A stretch of DNA of 15,633 nt from JBKPNX01 sp046732855 (GCA_046732855.1 JBKPNX010000171.1:1-15633), one strand, 5' to 3'; numbered from the stretch's first letter, positions 1-6,390 are shown. Notes: a model not told the origin generated them from the sequence alone. Program-made: numbers and translations.

Positions 1-502
1 GTGGCCACGAGCGTGTGCCACGCACTGTCGTTGGTGATCGAGACGCTGGACGTGATGGTCACCGTGCCCGTGTTGCTGTCGTGGCGCAGGTTCGGCGTGA
101 CGCCGCTCGCCAGCCATAGGATGTGGTCGTCGGTGCTGGAAACGCCCGACCTGTACAGGTGCTTGGTGCTCGCGCCGCCCGACCGCCCCTTGAGCAAAAG
201 CGCGATGGTGTAGCTCTCGTTATTGCGCCCTCGAGCTCCGCGCCGTCAGTCGTCGGAATGCTGATGGCCGGCCCGAACCGCGTGCGGATGGTGGAGGCGC
301 TGGTGTTCAGGCGCCAGTCATGCTGACTGCCCCGGCCGTAACGCAGGTGACGGTAGCGCTGTGCAGTGCCCGGCCGTGCGTCTTCCCAAGCCGGCATGAT
401 GAAGCGCGGCTTGGTGTGCCAGACCCAGCGCTGGCCCGGGTGCACAAGCCGGGGGTCGACCAGATACTTGGATGGCTTGGGCCAGACCGGATTGATGGGC
501 AT
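1..502 (-). pseudogene. LamG/concanavalin A-like phage tail-region protein, frameshifted and cut by the window edge
   Basis: The reading frame opens with ATG at 502 (MPINPVWPKPSKYLVDPRLV) 9 bp after the preceding small phage gene, so both belong to one operon. It reads sensibly for about 93 residues to position 224 (ending TTDGAELEGA). That frame then turns into low-complexity Arg/Ala/Thr sequence. The -1 frame from 221 to the left edge reads NESYTIALLLKGRSGG and then TSSVSITNDSAWHTLV, a beta-rich pattern typical of LamG/concanavalin A-like lectin folds. One missing base near 221-226 explains the switch. No slippery heptamer is present there, so mutation or an assembly error is likelier than programmed frameshifting. 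In phages such domains usually sit on tail-tip or fibre proteins and bind glycans; that role is inferred here. The C-terminus lies outside the window. Confidence 0.6.
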
Positions 503-511
503 CTGAGCCTC

Positions 512-853
512 CTAGACGTTCACGCCGTCCTTGCGGAGGCTCAGGTCGGCGCTGGTGATCGTGTCCGTGGAGCCGGATCGGCGCACCCCGACCCGGAACT
601 TGTAGATGCCCGTGACCAGGAAGCTGATGCGGTTCGGGTCGGTGGTGTTCTCGAGCAGGAACTCCATCATCGGGATGACGTCCCAGACCTCCGAGGAGTC
701 ATCGAGCGTGCTGTACACAGCCACGAGCAGGTGGTCGGTCGGGGAGCTCGGAAAGTCCACGGACACCTGCACGTGCGCCGTCTCGCGCGGGTTGAGCCGC
801 GTCGTCTCCGCGTCGAGATGCGCCCGTATGGCGGAGGTGAGATTCTTGGGCAT
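512..853 (-). CDS. Small phage protein of unknown function (113 aa)
   Basis: I do not recognise a named family. The protein begins MPKNLTSAIRAHLDAETT with an amphipathic helix. A beta-strand-rich middle (VQVSVDFPSSPTDHLLVAVYS) follows, and it ends in a short strand segment (ISFLVTGIYKFRVGVRRSG). It has no signal peptide or transmembrane segment. It lies 9 bp upstream of the LamG-like gene on the same strand, which places it among the tail-tip or fibre genes, perhaps as a small structural or accessory tail protein. The upstream 250 bp contain no phage gene, so it now stands immediately beyond the PRC/fasciclin insertion and may have lost its original promoter or operon leader. The ATG at 853 has only a weak ribosome-binding site. 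Confidence 0.6.
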   Translation of the reverse strand: MPKNLTSAIRAHLDAETTRLNPRETAHVQVSVDFPSSPTDHLLVAVYSTLDDSSEVWDVIPMMEFLLENTTDPNRISFLVTGIYKFRVGVRRSGSTDTITSADLSLRKDGVNV

Positions 854-1037
854 GGGAGTCGCAAAGGCTGGGGGGAAAGAGAAGCGAGGCGTCCGGTGCC
901 GCGCGCGTGTCGCTGCTCCCGCCTTGTCCCGAAGCTGTGGGCAGGTCCGCTATTTGCCAAAACCCGGCGTGTGCTTTAACGCGACAGTCGCCAAAGCCTA
1001 CTGAGCAAACACTGATCAATCGAGCTCCGTCGCCGAC

Positions 1038-1063
1038 GGAACAAACGGTCAAGTCGATCTGTT
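1038..1063 (+). promoter_or_regulatory. Possible EcfG-type general stress promoter
   Basis: GGAAC at 1038-1042 is followed after 17 bp by TGTT at 1060-1063. Alphaproteobacterial EcfG sigma-factor promoters follow GGAAC-N16/17-CGTT, so this is a one-mismatch match with correct spacing. A start about 7 bp beyond the -10 box would leave a leader of roughly 30 nt before the PRC-barrel ATG at 1101. A perfect 6-bp inverted repeat (GATCTG-TTAG-CAGATC, 1056-1071) overlaps the -10 box and could be an operator or leader hairpin. The surrounding 854-1100 stretch holds no gene that I can support. Short motifs of this kind occur by chance; the fit is suggestive because PRC-barrel genes are common EcfG targets. 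Confidence 0.4.
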
Positions 1064-1100
1064 AGCAGATCAGACAGTCCTCTATGGAGGGAGTCGAGTG

Positions 1101-1754
1101 ATGTCTAGTCGCATCTTGATGGCGACAGTGGCTGGCCTCGCGCTCTCTATGTCCGCAGCTGCGCAGGATCAGGCCAAGCCGCTTGACACCAGGCAGGAGG
1201 CCAACCAGCAGCGTGAGCAGGCCCAACAGCCTCTGCAGGAGGAGAGCGGCGCGCCTGGGCAGGCGACCGAGCCCGGGCAGCCACCCACGACCGCGGAGGA
1301 TCAGCCGGCTGAGCAACCGGCGCAACAGGAGGCCGCCGCGCAGGAGGAAGCCACTCCGCCCGCAGAAATGAAGTTCCTTGAAGTCCAGGACGAGGCCCAG
1401 TTCCTGGCCGACGACGAGGTGATCGGCAAGGACGTGGTGAACGTCAAGGACGAGAAGGTTGGTACGATCGCCGATCTGGTGATGGATGAGAAGCAGAAGC
1501 TAGTGGGCGTCGTGCTGTCGGTCGGCGGCTTCCTCGGCCTCGGCGACAAGTGGGTCGCCATTCCGGTCGAGCAGATCCAGTTCCCTGCTCCCGATCAGCC
1601 GGCCCACCTGCTGGTCGCGGTCACCGAGGAGCAGTTGACGAACGCGCCCGACTTCAAGACGCGGGCGTCGGTCGAGGCGGAGAAGGCGGCTGCGCAGGCG
1701 CAGCAGCAGCAGATGCAGCAGCAGATTCCGCCGCCCGCGACCACGCAGCGATAA
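1101..1754 (+). CDS. Secreted PRC-barrel domain protein
   Basis: This 217-residue protein starts at ATG 1101, 8 bp after a strong GGAGGGAG ribosome-binding site. Residues 1-22 form a Sec signal peptide (RILMATVAGLALSMSAAA, cleavage near AAAQ-DQ), so it is exported to the periplasm. Residues 25-90 are a Gln/Glu/Ala/Pro-rich, probably disordered linker. Residues 100-182 are a PRC-barrel: the run VIGKDVVNVKDEKVGTIADL is followed by the characteristic GFLGLGDKWVAIPVEQI. The tail is Gln-rich (QAQQQQMQQQ). Exported PRC-barrel proteins are common in Rhizobiales and relatives and are often stress-induced, but their ligand is mostly unknown. It runs opposite to the phage genes and in tandem with the fasciclin gene 187 bp downstream, so it is chromosomal-type cargo, not a virion gene. 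Confidence 0.85.
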   Translation: MSSRILMATVAGLALSMSAAAQDQAKPLDTRQEANQQREQAQQPLQEESGAPGQATEPGQPPTTAEDQPAEQPAQQEAAAQEEATPPAEMKFLEVQDEAQFLADDEVIGKDVVNVKDEKVGTIADLVMDEKQKLVGVVLSVGGFLGLGDKWVAIPVEQIQFPAPDQPAHLLVAVTEEQLTNAPDFKTRASVEAEKAAAQAQQQQMQQQIPPPATTQR

Positions 1755-1941
1755 CCGATCGGAACGTGTCGGATCGGGGCCAGCGCTCCGGTCCGACCGC
1801 CACGGCGGCGCTGCCGGTGCGGCACCCCAACCCTCGCTCGATCCTGCTGCGCCGGCGGCGGACGAAGCCGGCCGAGGCGAGCCGACGGTGAAATGGCATG
1901 GGTCGTCTCCATGCGCGCAGCTCTCTAGGGAGAGAATGATC

Positions 1942-2607
1942 ATGTCCCACTATGCGACACTACCCAGGGTGGTCGCACTCGCCCTACCGATTACCCTCGG
2001 TGCTTGGACAGTGCAGGCCGCCGACATCGTCCAGACCGCGGAGCAGGACGGCCGGTTCAACGGCTTCCTGCACCTGCTCGAGGCCGCGGGCATGGCTGAA
2101 ACGCTCAGGGGCGAGGGACCCTTTACCGTTTTCGCCCCGACCGATGAAGCCTTTGACCAGCTGCCGCCCGCCATGCTCGACCGGCTTCTGGCTGACGAGG
2201 ACGGGAAGTCACTCGAAGCGGTAGTTCAGTCGCACATCGTTGCCGACGCTGCCATTCTGACCGGACACCTCCTGGGCCGAGCCGTGGAGGTTCCCACGGT
2301 CGGCGGTGGTACGCTCGCGATCGACGGCACCACTGGGATCATTGCATTGGCCGCGGTCGAGCCCTCGGTCACGGAGGTCGGGGGGCAGACCGTCAGGGAG
2401 CCGAGGAGCGTGGCAACGCCGATCTCGGTGATCGTGGTCGAGGCGCCGCGGGATCCCGGTGCCGCTGCCGATCGCCCGGCGACCGCCGGGGCACAGGAGC
2501 TGGTGGGTGTGGCGACGGTGGTGGCGCCCGATATCGGCGCGGACAACGGCGTGATTCACGGTATCGACTTGGTCCTTCTGCCCCCAGAAGGGCTATGGTC
2601 GTTTTGA
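1942..2607 (+). CDS. Secreted fasciclin (FAS1) domain protein
   Basis: The ATG at 1942 is preceded by AGGGAG at 9 bp, so it is preferred over the in-frame ATG at 1936 and the GTG at 1888. The 221-aa product has a signal peptide at residues 1-26 (VVALALPITLGAWTVQAA) and one FAS1 domain at about 28-215. The H1 motif is GPFTVFAPTDEAFDQLP (59-75) and the H2 motif is DNGVIHGIDLVLLP (201-214). FAS1 domains act in adhesion and surface interactions. This copy is odd in having a roughly 60-residue Val/Ala/Pro/Asp-rich insertion (about 131-195) between the core strands and H2. It lies in tandem with the PRC-barrel gene, and both encode exported proteins, so they may share the upstream stress promoter. 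The 187-bp gap between them has short hairpin potential but no gene. Confidence 0.82.
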   Translation: MSHYATLPRVVALALPITLGAWTVQAADIVQTAEQDGRFNGFLHLLEAAGMAETLRGEGPFTVFAPTDEAFDQLPPAMLDRLLADEDGKSLEAVVQSHIVADAAILTGHLLGRAVEVPTVGGGTLAIDGTTGIIALAAVEPSVTEVGGQTVREPRSVATPISVIVVEAPRDPGAAADRPATAGAQELVGVATVVAPDIGADNGVIHGIDLVLLPPEGLWSF

Positions 2608-2639
2608 GGCAAGGCCGAACGGTCGGGAGCTGATCAGAC

Positions 2640-2855
2640 TTGACGCGCAGAGTGACCGACGACAGCAGGCGCCATCTCGACGTCGCGCACCAGCTGACGC
2701 CGGAAGCCTACCGCAAACAGTTCGGACTCAAGCCCGACTATCCCACGGCCGCACCCGGCTACTCCAGGCAGCATTCCGAGATGGCCAACCGCGTGGGCCT
2801 GGGACAGCGCGTTCAGGCGCCATCACCACGGCGGCGGCCGCGCAGCGGCGCGTGA
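2640..2855 (+). pseudogene. 5'-truncated MucR/Ros-family regulator
   Basis: Residues 9-57 of this frame (RRHLDVAHQLTPEAYRKQFG, then LKPDYPTAAPGYSRQHSEMA, then NRVGLGQR) match the C-terminal half of Ros/MucR regulators. They include the last zinc-finger His pair and the LTPEEYR...GL..DYP.VAP.Y signature. Full proteins are roughly 130-150 residues; here the N-terminal half and the zinc-finger cysteines are missing, and stop codons close the frame just upstream (TGA 2631). The start is only a TTG without a ribosome-binding site. The last 14 codons (after GLGQR) are Arg/Pro-rich and look like unrelated sequence read through. This is a fragment left at an insertion boundary beside phage tail DNA, unlikely to regulate anything. 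Confidence 0.72.
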
Positions 2856-2920
2856 CCCTTCGATGAGCTGGCGAATATCATCGCGGGAGAGTTGCGACCG
2901 CATCGCTGACGGTTCTCACG

Positions 2921-3070
2921 TCAGCTCCTCAACTCCACGATCGGGATCTGCTGCCAGTTGTGCAGCCGGTAGGTCTCGATGGTCGCCACCACCGTGGTCG
3001 CGAACTCCGGTCCGCCCGTCGCGCCATAGGCGATGTTGTCCGGAAAGCGGACCTCGTGGAAGCCGCTCAC
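2921..3070 (-). pseudogene. DUF2460 (GTA gp12-type) phage tail gene with internal deletion
   Basis: The 49-codon frame starts at GTG 3070 with SGFHEVRFPDNIAYGATGGP, the N-terminal signature of DUF2460 tail proteins (FHEVRFP..ISYGS.GGPEF.TTVV). It ends LHNWQQIPIVELRS, resembling the family's C-terminus (...IP.IPLVE.RP-stop). Family members are about 200-215 residues, so around 150 internal codons are absent. The join falls near residue 28 (position about 2986) and is in frame. The TGA of an upstream frame ending MRRLRFGGDP overlaps the GTG start (GTGA), a typical coupling in this operon, so the very end of the preceding phage gene may also survive at about 3067-3125. The short product is unlikely to function. 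It marks the tail-tip end of the phage module. Confidence 0.7.
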
Positions 3071-3160
3071 GGATCACCACCGAACCGCAGCCGGCGCATG
3101 CCGCTCTTGCTCACCGGCCCGCTCTGGCATAGCAGTGCTGGAGTGGAACGAAATAGGAAC

Positions 3161-3244
3161 ATCCCGCCCCGCTATGCCATCCGGCTCGACGATCTGCGCA
3201 CCTGGCATGTGGTCTTCGCGACCTGCGCGGCCTGCGGAAAGCGT
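3161..3244 (+). pseudogene. Fragment of a small zinc-ribbon-like protein
   Basis: The frame reads IPPRYAIRLDDLRTWHVVFA and then TCAACGKR. The pattern RY.IRL.DLR.WHVV.A.C..CG resembles the N-terminus of small alphaproteobacterial proteins with a CxxC zinc ribbon. There is no start codon in place and no second Cys pair. From 3245 the same frame continues directly as oxidase sequence. It therefore looks like one half of an accidental fusion between two gene fragments. The recognition is by pattern only and weak; it could also be random read-through. Confidence 0.35.
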
Positions 3245-3763
3245 AGCGGTGGCGGTAGCCTCGGCGTGGTGACCCGGCTCACTCTGCGGACCCATGCCTT
3301 GCCGGAATTTTTCGGCGCGGCGTTCATGACGATCAAGGCGACATCGGACGCCGCATTCCGCCGGCTGATCGGCCGGGTCGTCGGCTTCTACAACGAAAGC
3401 CTCTTCAATCCGCACTGGGGCGAGCAGATCGCCTTCTAGCCGGGCAACGTCCTCGCGATCGCCATGGTGTTCCAAGGACTGGACCAGCAGCAGGCGGAGA
3501 CGATCTGGCGGCCGTTCCTCGACTGGCTGGCCCGTTCGCCGCAGGATTTCAGCATCGAGTCGGAGCCATGGATCGCAACTCTGCCAGCCCGGCGCTTTTG
3601 GGATCCCGGATTTCTGAAAGGAATCCCCGGCATAGTGCTTACGGACGATCGTCCAGGTGCTCCCAAGGCCAATGTGTTCTGGGCGGGCAATCTGGGCGAG
3701 GCGGGACAGGTCCTGCACGGCTACCAGTCGGCGTGGCTCCCTGCCTCGCTCCTGGAGCCGGAG
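3245..3763 (+). pseudogene. FAD-linked oxidase (berberine-bridge type) fragment with in-frame stop
   Basis: From about 3245 the frame reads SGGGSLGVVTRLTLRTHALP, the end of the FAD-binding domain of PCMH-type/berberine-like oxidases (GGGGSFGVVT..T...). It continues through a substrate-domain-like stretch to HGYQSAWLPASLLEP near 3763. A TAG at 3437-3439 interrupts it (GEQIAF-stop-PGNVLAIAMVFQG) with the frame unchanged on both sides, so one nonsense mutation is enough to explain it. The first roughly 150 residues, with the histidine flavin-attachment region, are missing, as is the C-terminal berberine-like segment. It runs opposite to the phage genes and occupies the place where the tape-measure gene should be. 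It is not expected to be active. Confidence 0.68.
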
Positions 3764-4123
3764 TGCCGACGGCTTTACGAGATTGGTGGCTCGCTAGATG
3801 TGACGATCGGGATGACCCCGGCATTACCACGGTCGGGATGCGCACACGCCGCAGGTCCCGACGTACGCGCTCAAGTTGGGAACTATTCTGCGTAAGCAGT
3901 GTTTCGGGTTGTGCCGCGCCAAGTAGGGGCTGAGTCCAGGATGAGACTATGGCGCGGGAGTGAGCGCCGACTCAGCCCCGCAACTTCCGGCGGGACAGCG
4001 CGCCCACCACCCCGACGCGCCGCCCCTCGGCCATGACGCGGAAACGGCTCGCGACAATGACCTATCGCGGCAACACTTACTCCCGGGAATAGTTCCCACC
4101 GCGCCGAGGAGCGCTCCGTATTG
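3764..4123. other. Non-coding or scrambled stretch, no supportable gene
   Basis: After the oxidase fragment ends, frames on both strands are short and without recognisable family signatures. Candidates such as HTPQVPTYALKLGTIL (plus strand, about 3850-3900) or MAEGRRVGVVGALSRRKLRG (minus, about 4035) have neither good ribosome-binding sites nor partners. The only distinct structure is the inverted repeat at 3926-3979. In the intact phage the start of the tape-measure gene would be expected directly after the chaperone stop at 4124. Nothing resembling one is seen. Confidence 0.5.
3926..3979. repeat. 11-bp perfect inverted repeat with nested hairpin
   Basis: GGGGCTGAGTC (3926-3936) is the exact reverse complement of GACTCAGCCCC (3969-3979). 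Inside it, GGCGC (3951-3955) pairs with GCGCC (3964-3968), directly stacking on the right arm. The unit is 54 bp. It has no T-run, so it does not look like a standard intrinsic terminator. It may be a pair of collapsed insertion-sequence ends or a very small MITE-like remnant. A TA precedes the left arm but not the right, so a TA target duplication is not supported. Confidence 0.55.
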
Positions 4124-4908
4124 TCACGCAAACACGCCGTGCGAAGTGCAACTCACGGCCCACAACGCCTCGACGAAGCCCGCCTCGGCCGCCGGCAGCA
4201 GCTCGGCGAGCACAGCAATATCAGAGCCGCGGCTGACGCCGATCTTCAGCGCTGCGTTCATCTCAATGCCGATCACTTGGCCGCTGGGCGCGAGCCGCAG
4301 CTGGCCCTGGCAGGCAAGCAGCACCTCCCAGCTTTCATGCTCCTGACGGCTGATCAAGGCATGCTCTCGATAGGGGCAGAGCCGGCTGTCGGTTCCCGGC
4401 TCGCCTCGGGCGCAGGGCAGGCCGTCATCTCGGCAGGCTCGGCAGTATTCGGGCCCTCCGCCCGACTGGAAGTGCCAGCGGCAGAGGGCCCGCAGCCGTT
4501 TTTTGCGGCATTGAGGAACACCTGGCGAAGCGTAAACTCCTGGAAGAACCGCTCGCCGACTGGGTAAAGCTCCATCACCGCTGCTATGTTCTCAGGCGTC
4601 GGCGGCGCGGGACGGCCCTCCAGCTCAACGCCGGTCCAGCTCGCCACATGCCGGACCGCCAACTGGCGAATAAGCTGCGCCTGGTAGAATCCGTCCCGTT
4701 CGCCGTCTGCCGAGAAGTCAGGCAGTCCGTCCAGCGTCAATCCTGCTTCCGTGCGCTCGCGGGCCTGCCGCTCGACCGCCTCGACCGCACGTCGGGCGGC
4801 AGCTTGGGCCGCTGCCATACCAGCTGTGGTCAGCGGCTTCACGGTCACCGAGAGACCGTACGGAAGTGCCATCTCATAGGGCTCAGATCGTTGAGCCAGA
4901 TCGATCAT
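4124..4908 (-). CDS. Tail assembly chaperone, frameshifted (G-T-like) fusion
   Basis: Ribosomes that slip -1 at 4498-4504 would join 137 codons of the short form to 124 codons of the overlapping frame ending at 4124, giving about 261 aa. The downstream frame is open from the slip site and reads RLRALCRWHFQSGGGPEYCR, then ACRDDGLPCARGEPG, with clustered cysteines. It then reads HESWEVLLACQGQLRLAPSG and AALKIGVSRGSDIAVLAELL. No ATG or GTG start exists at its 5' end. The only internal start is TTG 4357, overlapping the short-form stop (TTGA), which would omit the coherent 47-codon Cys-rich part. This is the lambda G/GT layout: the T part recruits the tail-tube protein and the G part binds the tape measure. 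Independent TTG initiation remains possible as a minor alternative. Confidence 0.72.
4354..4908 (-). CDS. Tail assembly chaperone, short (G-like) form
   Basis: The zero-frame product is 184 aa. ATG 4908 (MIDLAQRSEPYEMALPYGLS) is preferred to the upstream in-frame start at 4983, because that extension is Cys/Pro-rich and overlaps the tail-tube gene. The residues after the start form strands (LSVTVKPLT) followed by Ala/Glu-rich helices. The region around 120-137 ends in TLRQVFLNAAKNG, after which the tail is Pro/Ala/Thr-rich and disordered-looking. Position directly after the tail tube is that of lambda G-type chaperones, which coat the tape measure during tail assembly. The family assignment rests on position, composition and the frameshift signal inside the gene, not on a strong motif. 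It lies 55 bp downstream of the tail-tube stop. Confidence 0.68.
   Translation of the reverse strand: MIDLAQRSEPYEMALPYGLSVTVKPLTTAGMAAAQAAARRAVEAVERQARERTEAGLTLDGLPDFSADGERDGFYQAQLIRQLAVRHVASWTGVELEGRPAPPTPENIAAVMELYPVGERFFQEFTLRQVFLNAAKNGCGPSAAGTSSRAEGPNTAEPAEMTACPAPEASREPTAGSAPIESMP
4450..4504 (-). promoter_or_regulatory. Programmed -1 ribosomal frameshift signal
   Basis: On the minus strand the zero frame reads GCA AAA AAC, so A AAA AAC (4504-4498) is a canonical X XXY YYZ slippery heptamer in the correct phase. After a 5-nt spacer (GGCTG, 4497-4493) comes a 13-bp stem. Its arms are CGGGCCCTCTGCC (4492-4480) and GGCGGAGGGCCCG (4462-4450), perfectly paired except for one U-G wobble. The 17-nt loop can itself form CTGG/CCAG. 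The slip leads into the frame that stays open to 4124. Slippery site, spacer length, stem and open -1 frame all agree. Confidence 0.82.
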
Positions 4909-4963
4909 GGCCGAACATCCACCGAACTCCGGGCAAGTCTGGGGAGAGGTCTGTGGACAGACA

Positions 4964-5917
4964 TCAGGTGTACACCGTCCCATCGAGGTCGTTGGTGAGC
5001 GTGACCGTGAGCATCCGCCCGGCGGCGGTGTTCTTTGCGCCGCGGAAATCGAAGCTCGCCTGCACGCCGCCCGGACCCTCGACGGCGAGCTTGGGCTTGG
5101 GCAGGTAGACCTCGTGCGCAGTCAACACGAGCTTCGCCTGCGCCGAGAGCGTGTAGGCGAACTCGAGGTCGACCGGGGTGCCGCCGGCCGCCAGGTCGAT
5201 CAGCGTCGTGTCGGCGAAGCGCACGTCGATCCGCCCGGTGAGCGCGGCGATGGTCGGATCGGCACCCTCGATCAGACCGTCGTCGCGGATGGTCTCGATC
5301 TTCTCGAGGTTGTTGGAATAGGTGACAGAACCGCTGGTGAGGTTCCCGACCGGGCTGCCGGCGCGCTTGATCGAGCCCTGGAACTGACTGATGCGGCTGA
5401 AGATGAGGCTGGTCGGCGTCCCGCCCTGGGTGGTGCCAAATCGCGTCTCGCCCTGCGCGATGGCGCTGACGGTAGCGGCCGCGGGACCGGACCGGGTGAA
5501 CTCCAGCGCGATCGAGTTGAGCTTGACGCCGGCGTGGCGAAAGAACGCCGGCACCTGGGGCATGCCGACCTCGAGCGTGTAGCTCGGCAGATCGTCACCG
5601 CCCGAGGCGAACTCATGGTCCCGGCTGCCATCGAGGTTGTCGGTGGTGTCGGGATCACCGAACAGCCCGGTAAGCCAGAGACCCAGATACCGCGGATCGA
5701 CCGGGACAACACTATCGCCGTCGTCATTGATCACGTCCTGGAGCGGCGCCAGCGGATCACGGCCCTGGCCGAGCACTGGGTCGTCGATCAGACCCTGCTC
5801 GCTGCCGAGATTGCAGCGGTTGAAAGGCATGCGGATGTAGTTGCCGGTCGCCGCCTGACCGTAGACCGTCTCGCGCTTCATGAGCAGATGCGCGCTCGAA
5901 CCATAGGCTCGCGCCAT
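4964..5917 (-). CDS. Phage tail tube (major tail) protein
   Basis: The 317-aa protein starts ATG 5917 with MARAYGSSAHLLMKRETVYG, typical of Phage_tube_2-type tail tube proteins. Further conserved-looking parts are DPRYLGLWLTGLFGDPDTT around residue 75 and a beta-rich C-terminal half (GSVTYSNNLEKIETIRDDGL, then AALTGRIDVRFADTTLIDLA). It ends ...MLTVTLTNDLDGTVYT. Subunits stack as hexamers to form the tail conduit. It sits between the tail terminator gene (31-bp gap) and the chaperone gene, the standard siphophage order. The frame is intact and of normal length, and no insertion is seen. Confidence 0.85.
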   Translation of the reverse strand: MARAYGSSAHLLMKRETVYGQAATGNYIRMPFNRCNLGSEQGLIDDPVLGQGRDPLAPLQDVINDDGDSVVPVDPRYLGLWLTGLFGDPDTTDNLDGSRDHEFASGGDDLPSYTLEVGMPQVPAFFRHAGVKLNSIALEFTRSGPAAATVSAIAQGETRFGTTQGGTPTSLIFSRISQFQGSIKRAGSPVGNLTSGSVTYSNNLEKIETIRDDGLIEGADPTIAALTGRIDVRFADTTLIDLAAGGTPVDLEFAYTLSAQAKLVLTAHEVYLPKPKLAVEGPGGVQASFDFRGAKNTAAGRMLTVTLTNDLDGTVYT

Positions 5918-5948
5918 CGGGATCTCCTCGTCGAGGAAGAATCAGAAA

Positions 5949-6386
5949 TCAGGAGAGAGGAGCGCTGGTCTCGTAGTCGATGGTGACGGTGAGCGTCGCG
6001 CTCTTGATCGCTGGCGCACCGGCGATCGCCTCGATTGCCGGCTCTGGCCGGCCGTAGGTGAGGCCGAAGGCGAGGCCGCCCAGCGTTGGGTCGGCTTCGA
6101 GGGTTGTGCCGATCTGCTGGAGGAGGGCATCGAAAGCAGCGTCACGCGCCGCCGCATCACCCTTCTCGAGATAGACCTCGATCTCGACCGCATGCTGGTA
6201 GTAGGCATTCCCGAAGCCGCCAAGCGCTTGCTCGGGCTCGCCCGGATCACCGTCGCGCAGGATGATCAGCCCGCTATCCGGGATCTTCTCGGGCAGAACG
6301 CTGTTGCGGTCGATGGCGGCTCCGGGCACCGTCTCAAGCAGCCCTCTGAGCGCGTCCATAACCTGCTCGGCCTTGCTCGCCGGCAT
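5949..6386 (-). CDS. Tail terminator / minor tail protein U-like
   Basis: This 145-aa protein (MPASKAEQVMDALRGLLETV) has an N-terminal helix, then a conserved-looking segment (SGLIILRDGDPGEPEQALGG) and strands (YYQHAVEIEVYLEKG). A helix containing ALLQQIGTTLEADPTLGGLA and a final beta hairpin (SATLTVTIDYET) follow. This is the alpha/beta layout of tail terminator proteins (lambda U and relatives), which cap the growing tail as a hexamer. The ATG lies 4 bp after the stop of the preceding gene, indicating coupling, and the tail tube follows. Identification rests on size, fold pattern and position. Confidence 0.72.
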   Translation of the reverse strand: MPASKAEQVMDALRGLLETVPGAAIDRNSVLPEKIPDSGLIILRDGDPGEPEQALGGFGNAYYQHAVEIEVYLEKGDAAARDAAFDALLQQIGTTLEADPTLGGLAFGLTYGRPEPAIEAIAGAPAIKSATLTVTIDYETSAPLS

Positions 6387-6390
6387 CGCC

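Noticed and set aside
699..1052. Minus-strand 117-codon frame extending beyond the small phage gene
   Set aside because: Its frame overlaps the better-supported 512-853 gene and has no coherent protein features.
4034..4093. Plus-strand 19-codon peptide containing MTYRGNTYSRE
   Set aside because: It has a vague resemblance to small TYRG-type proteins, but no ribosome-binding site and no context.
4124..4357. Independent 77-aa gene starting at TTG 4357
   Set aside because: The frame is coherently coding for 47 codons upstream, back to the slippery site, so it is better read as the distal part of a frameshift fusion.
4907..5986. Plus-strand open frame (359 codons) opposite tail tube and chaperone
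   Set aside because: It mirrors the codon structure of the minus-strand tail genes and has no family signature or ribosome-binding site.
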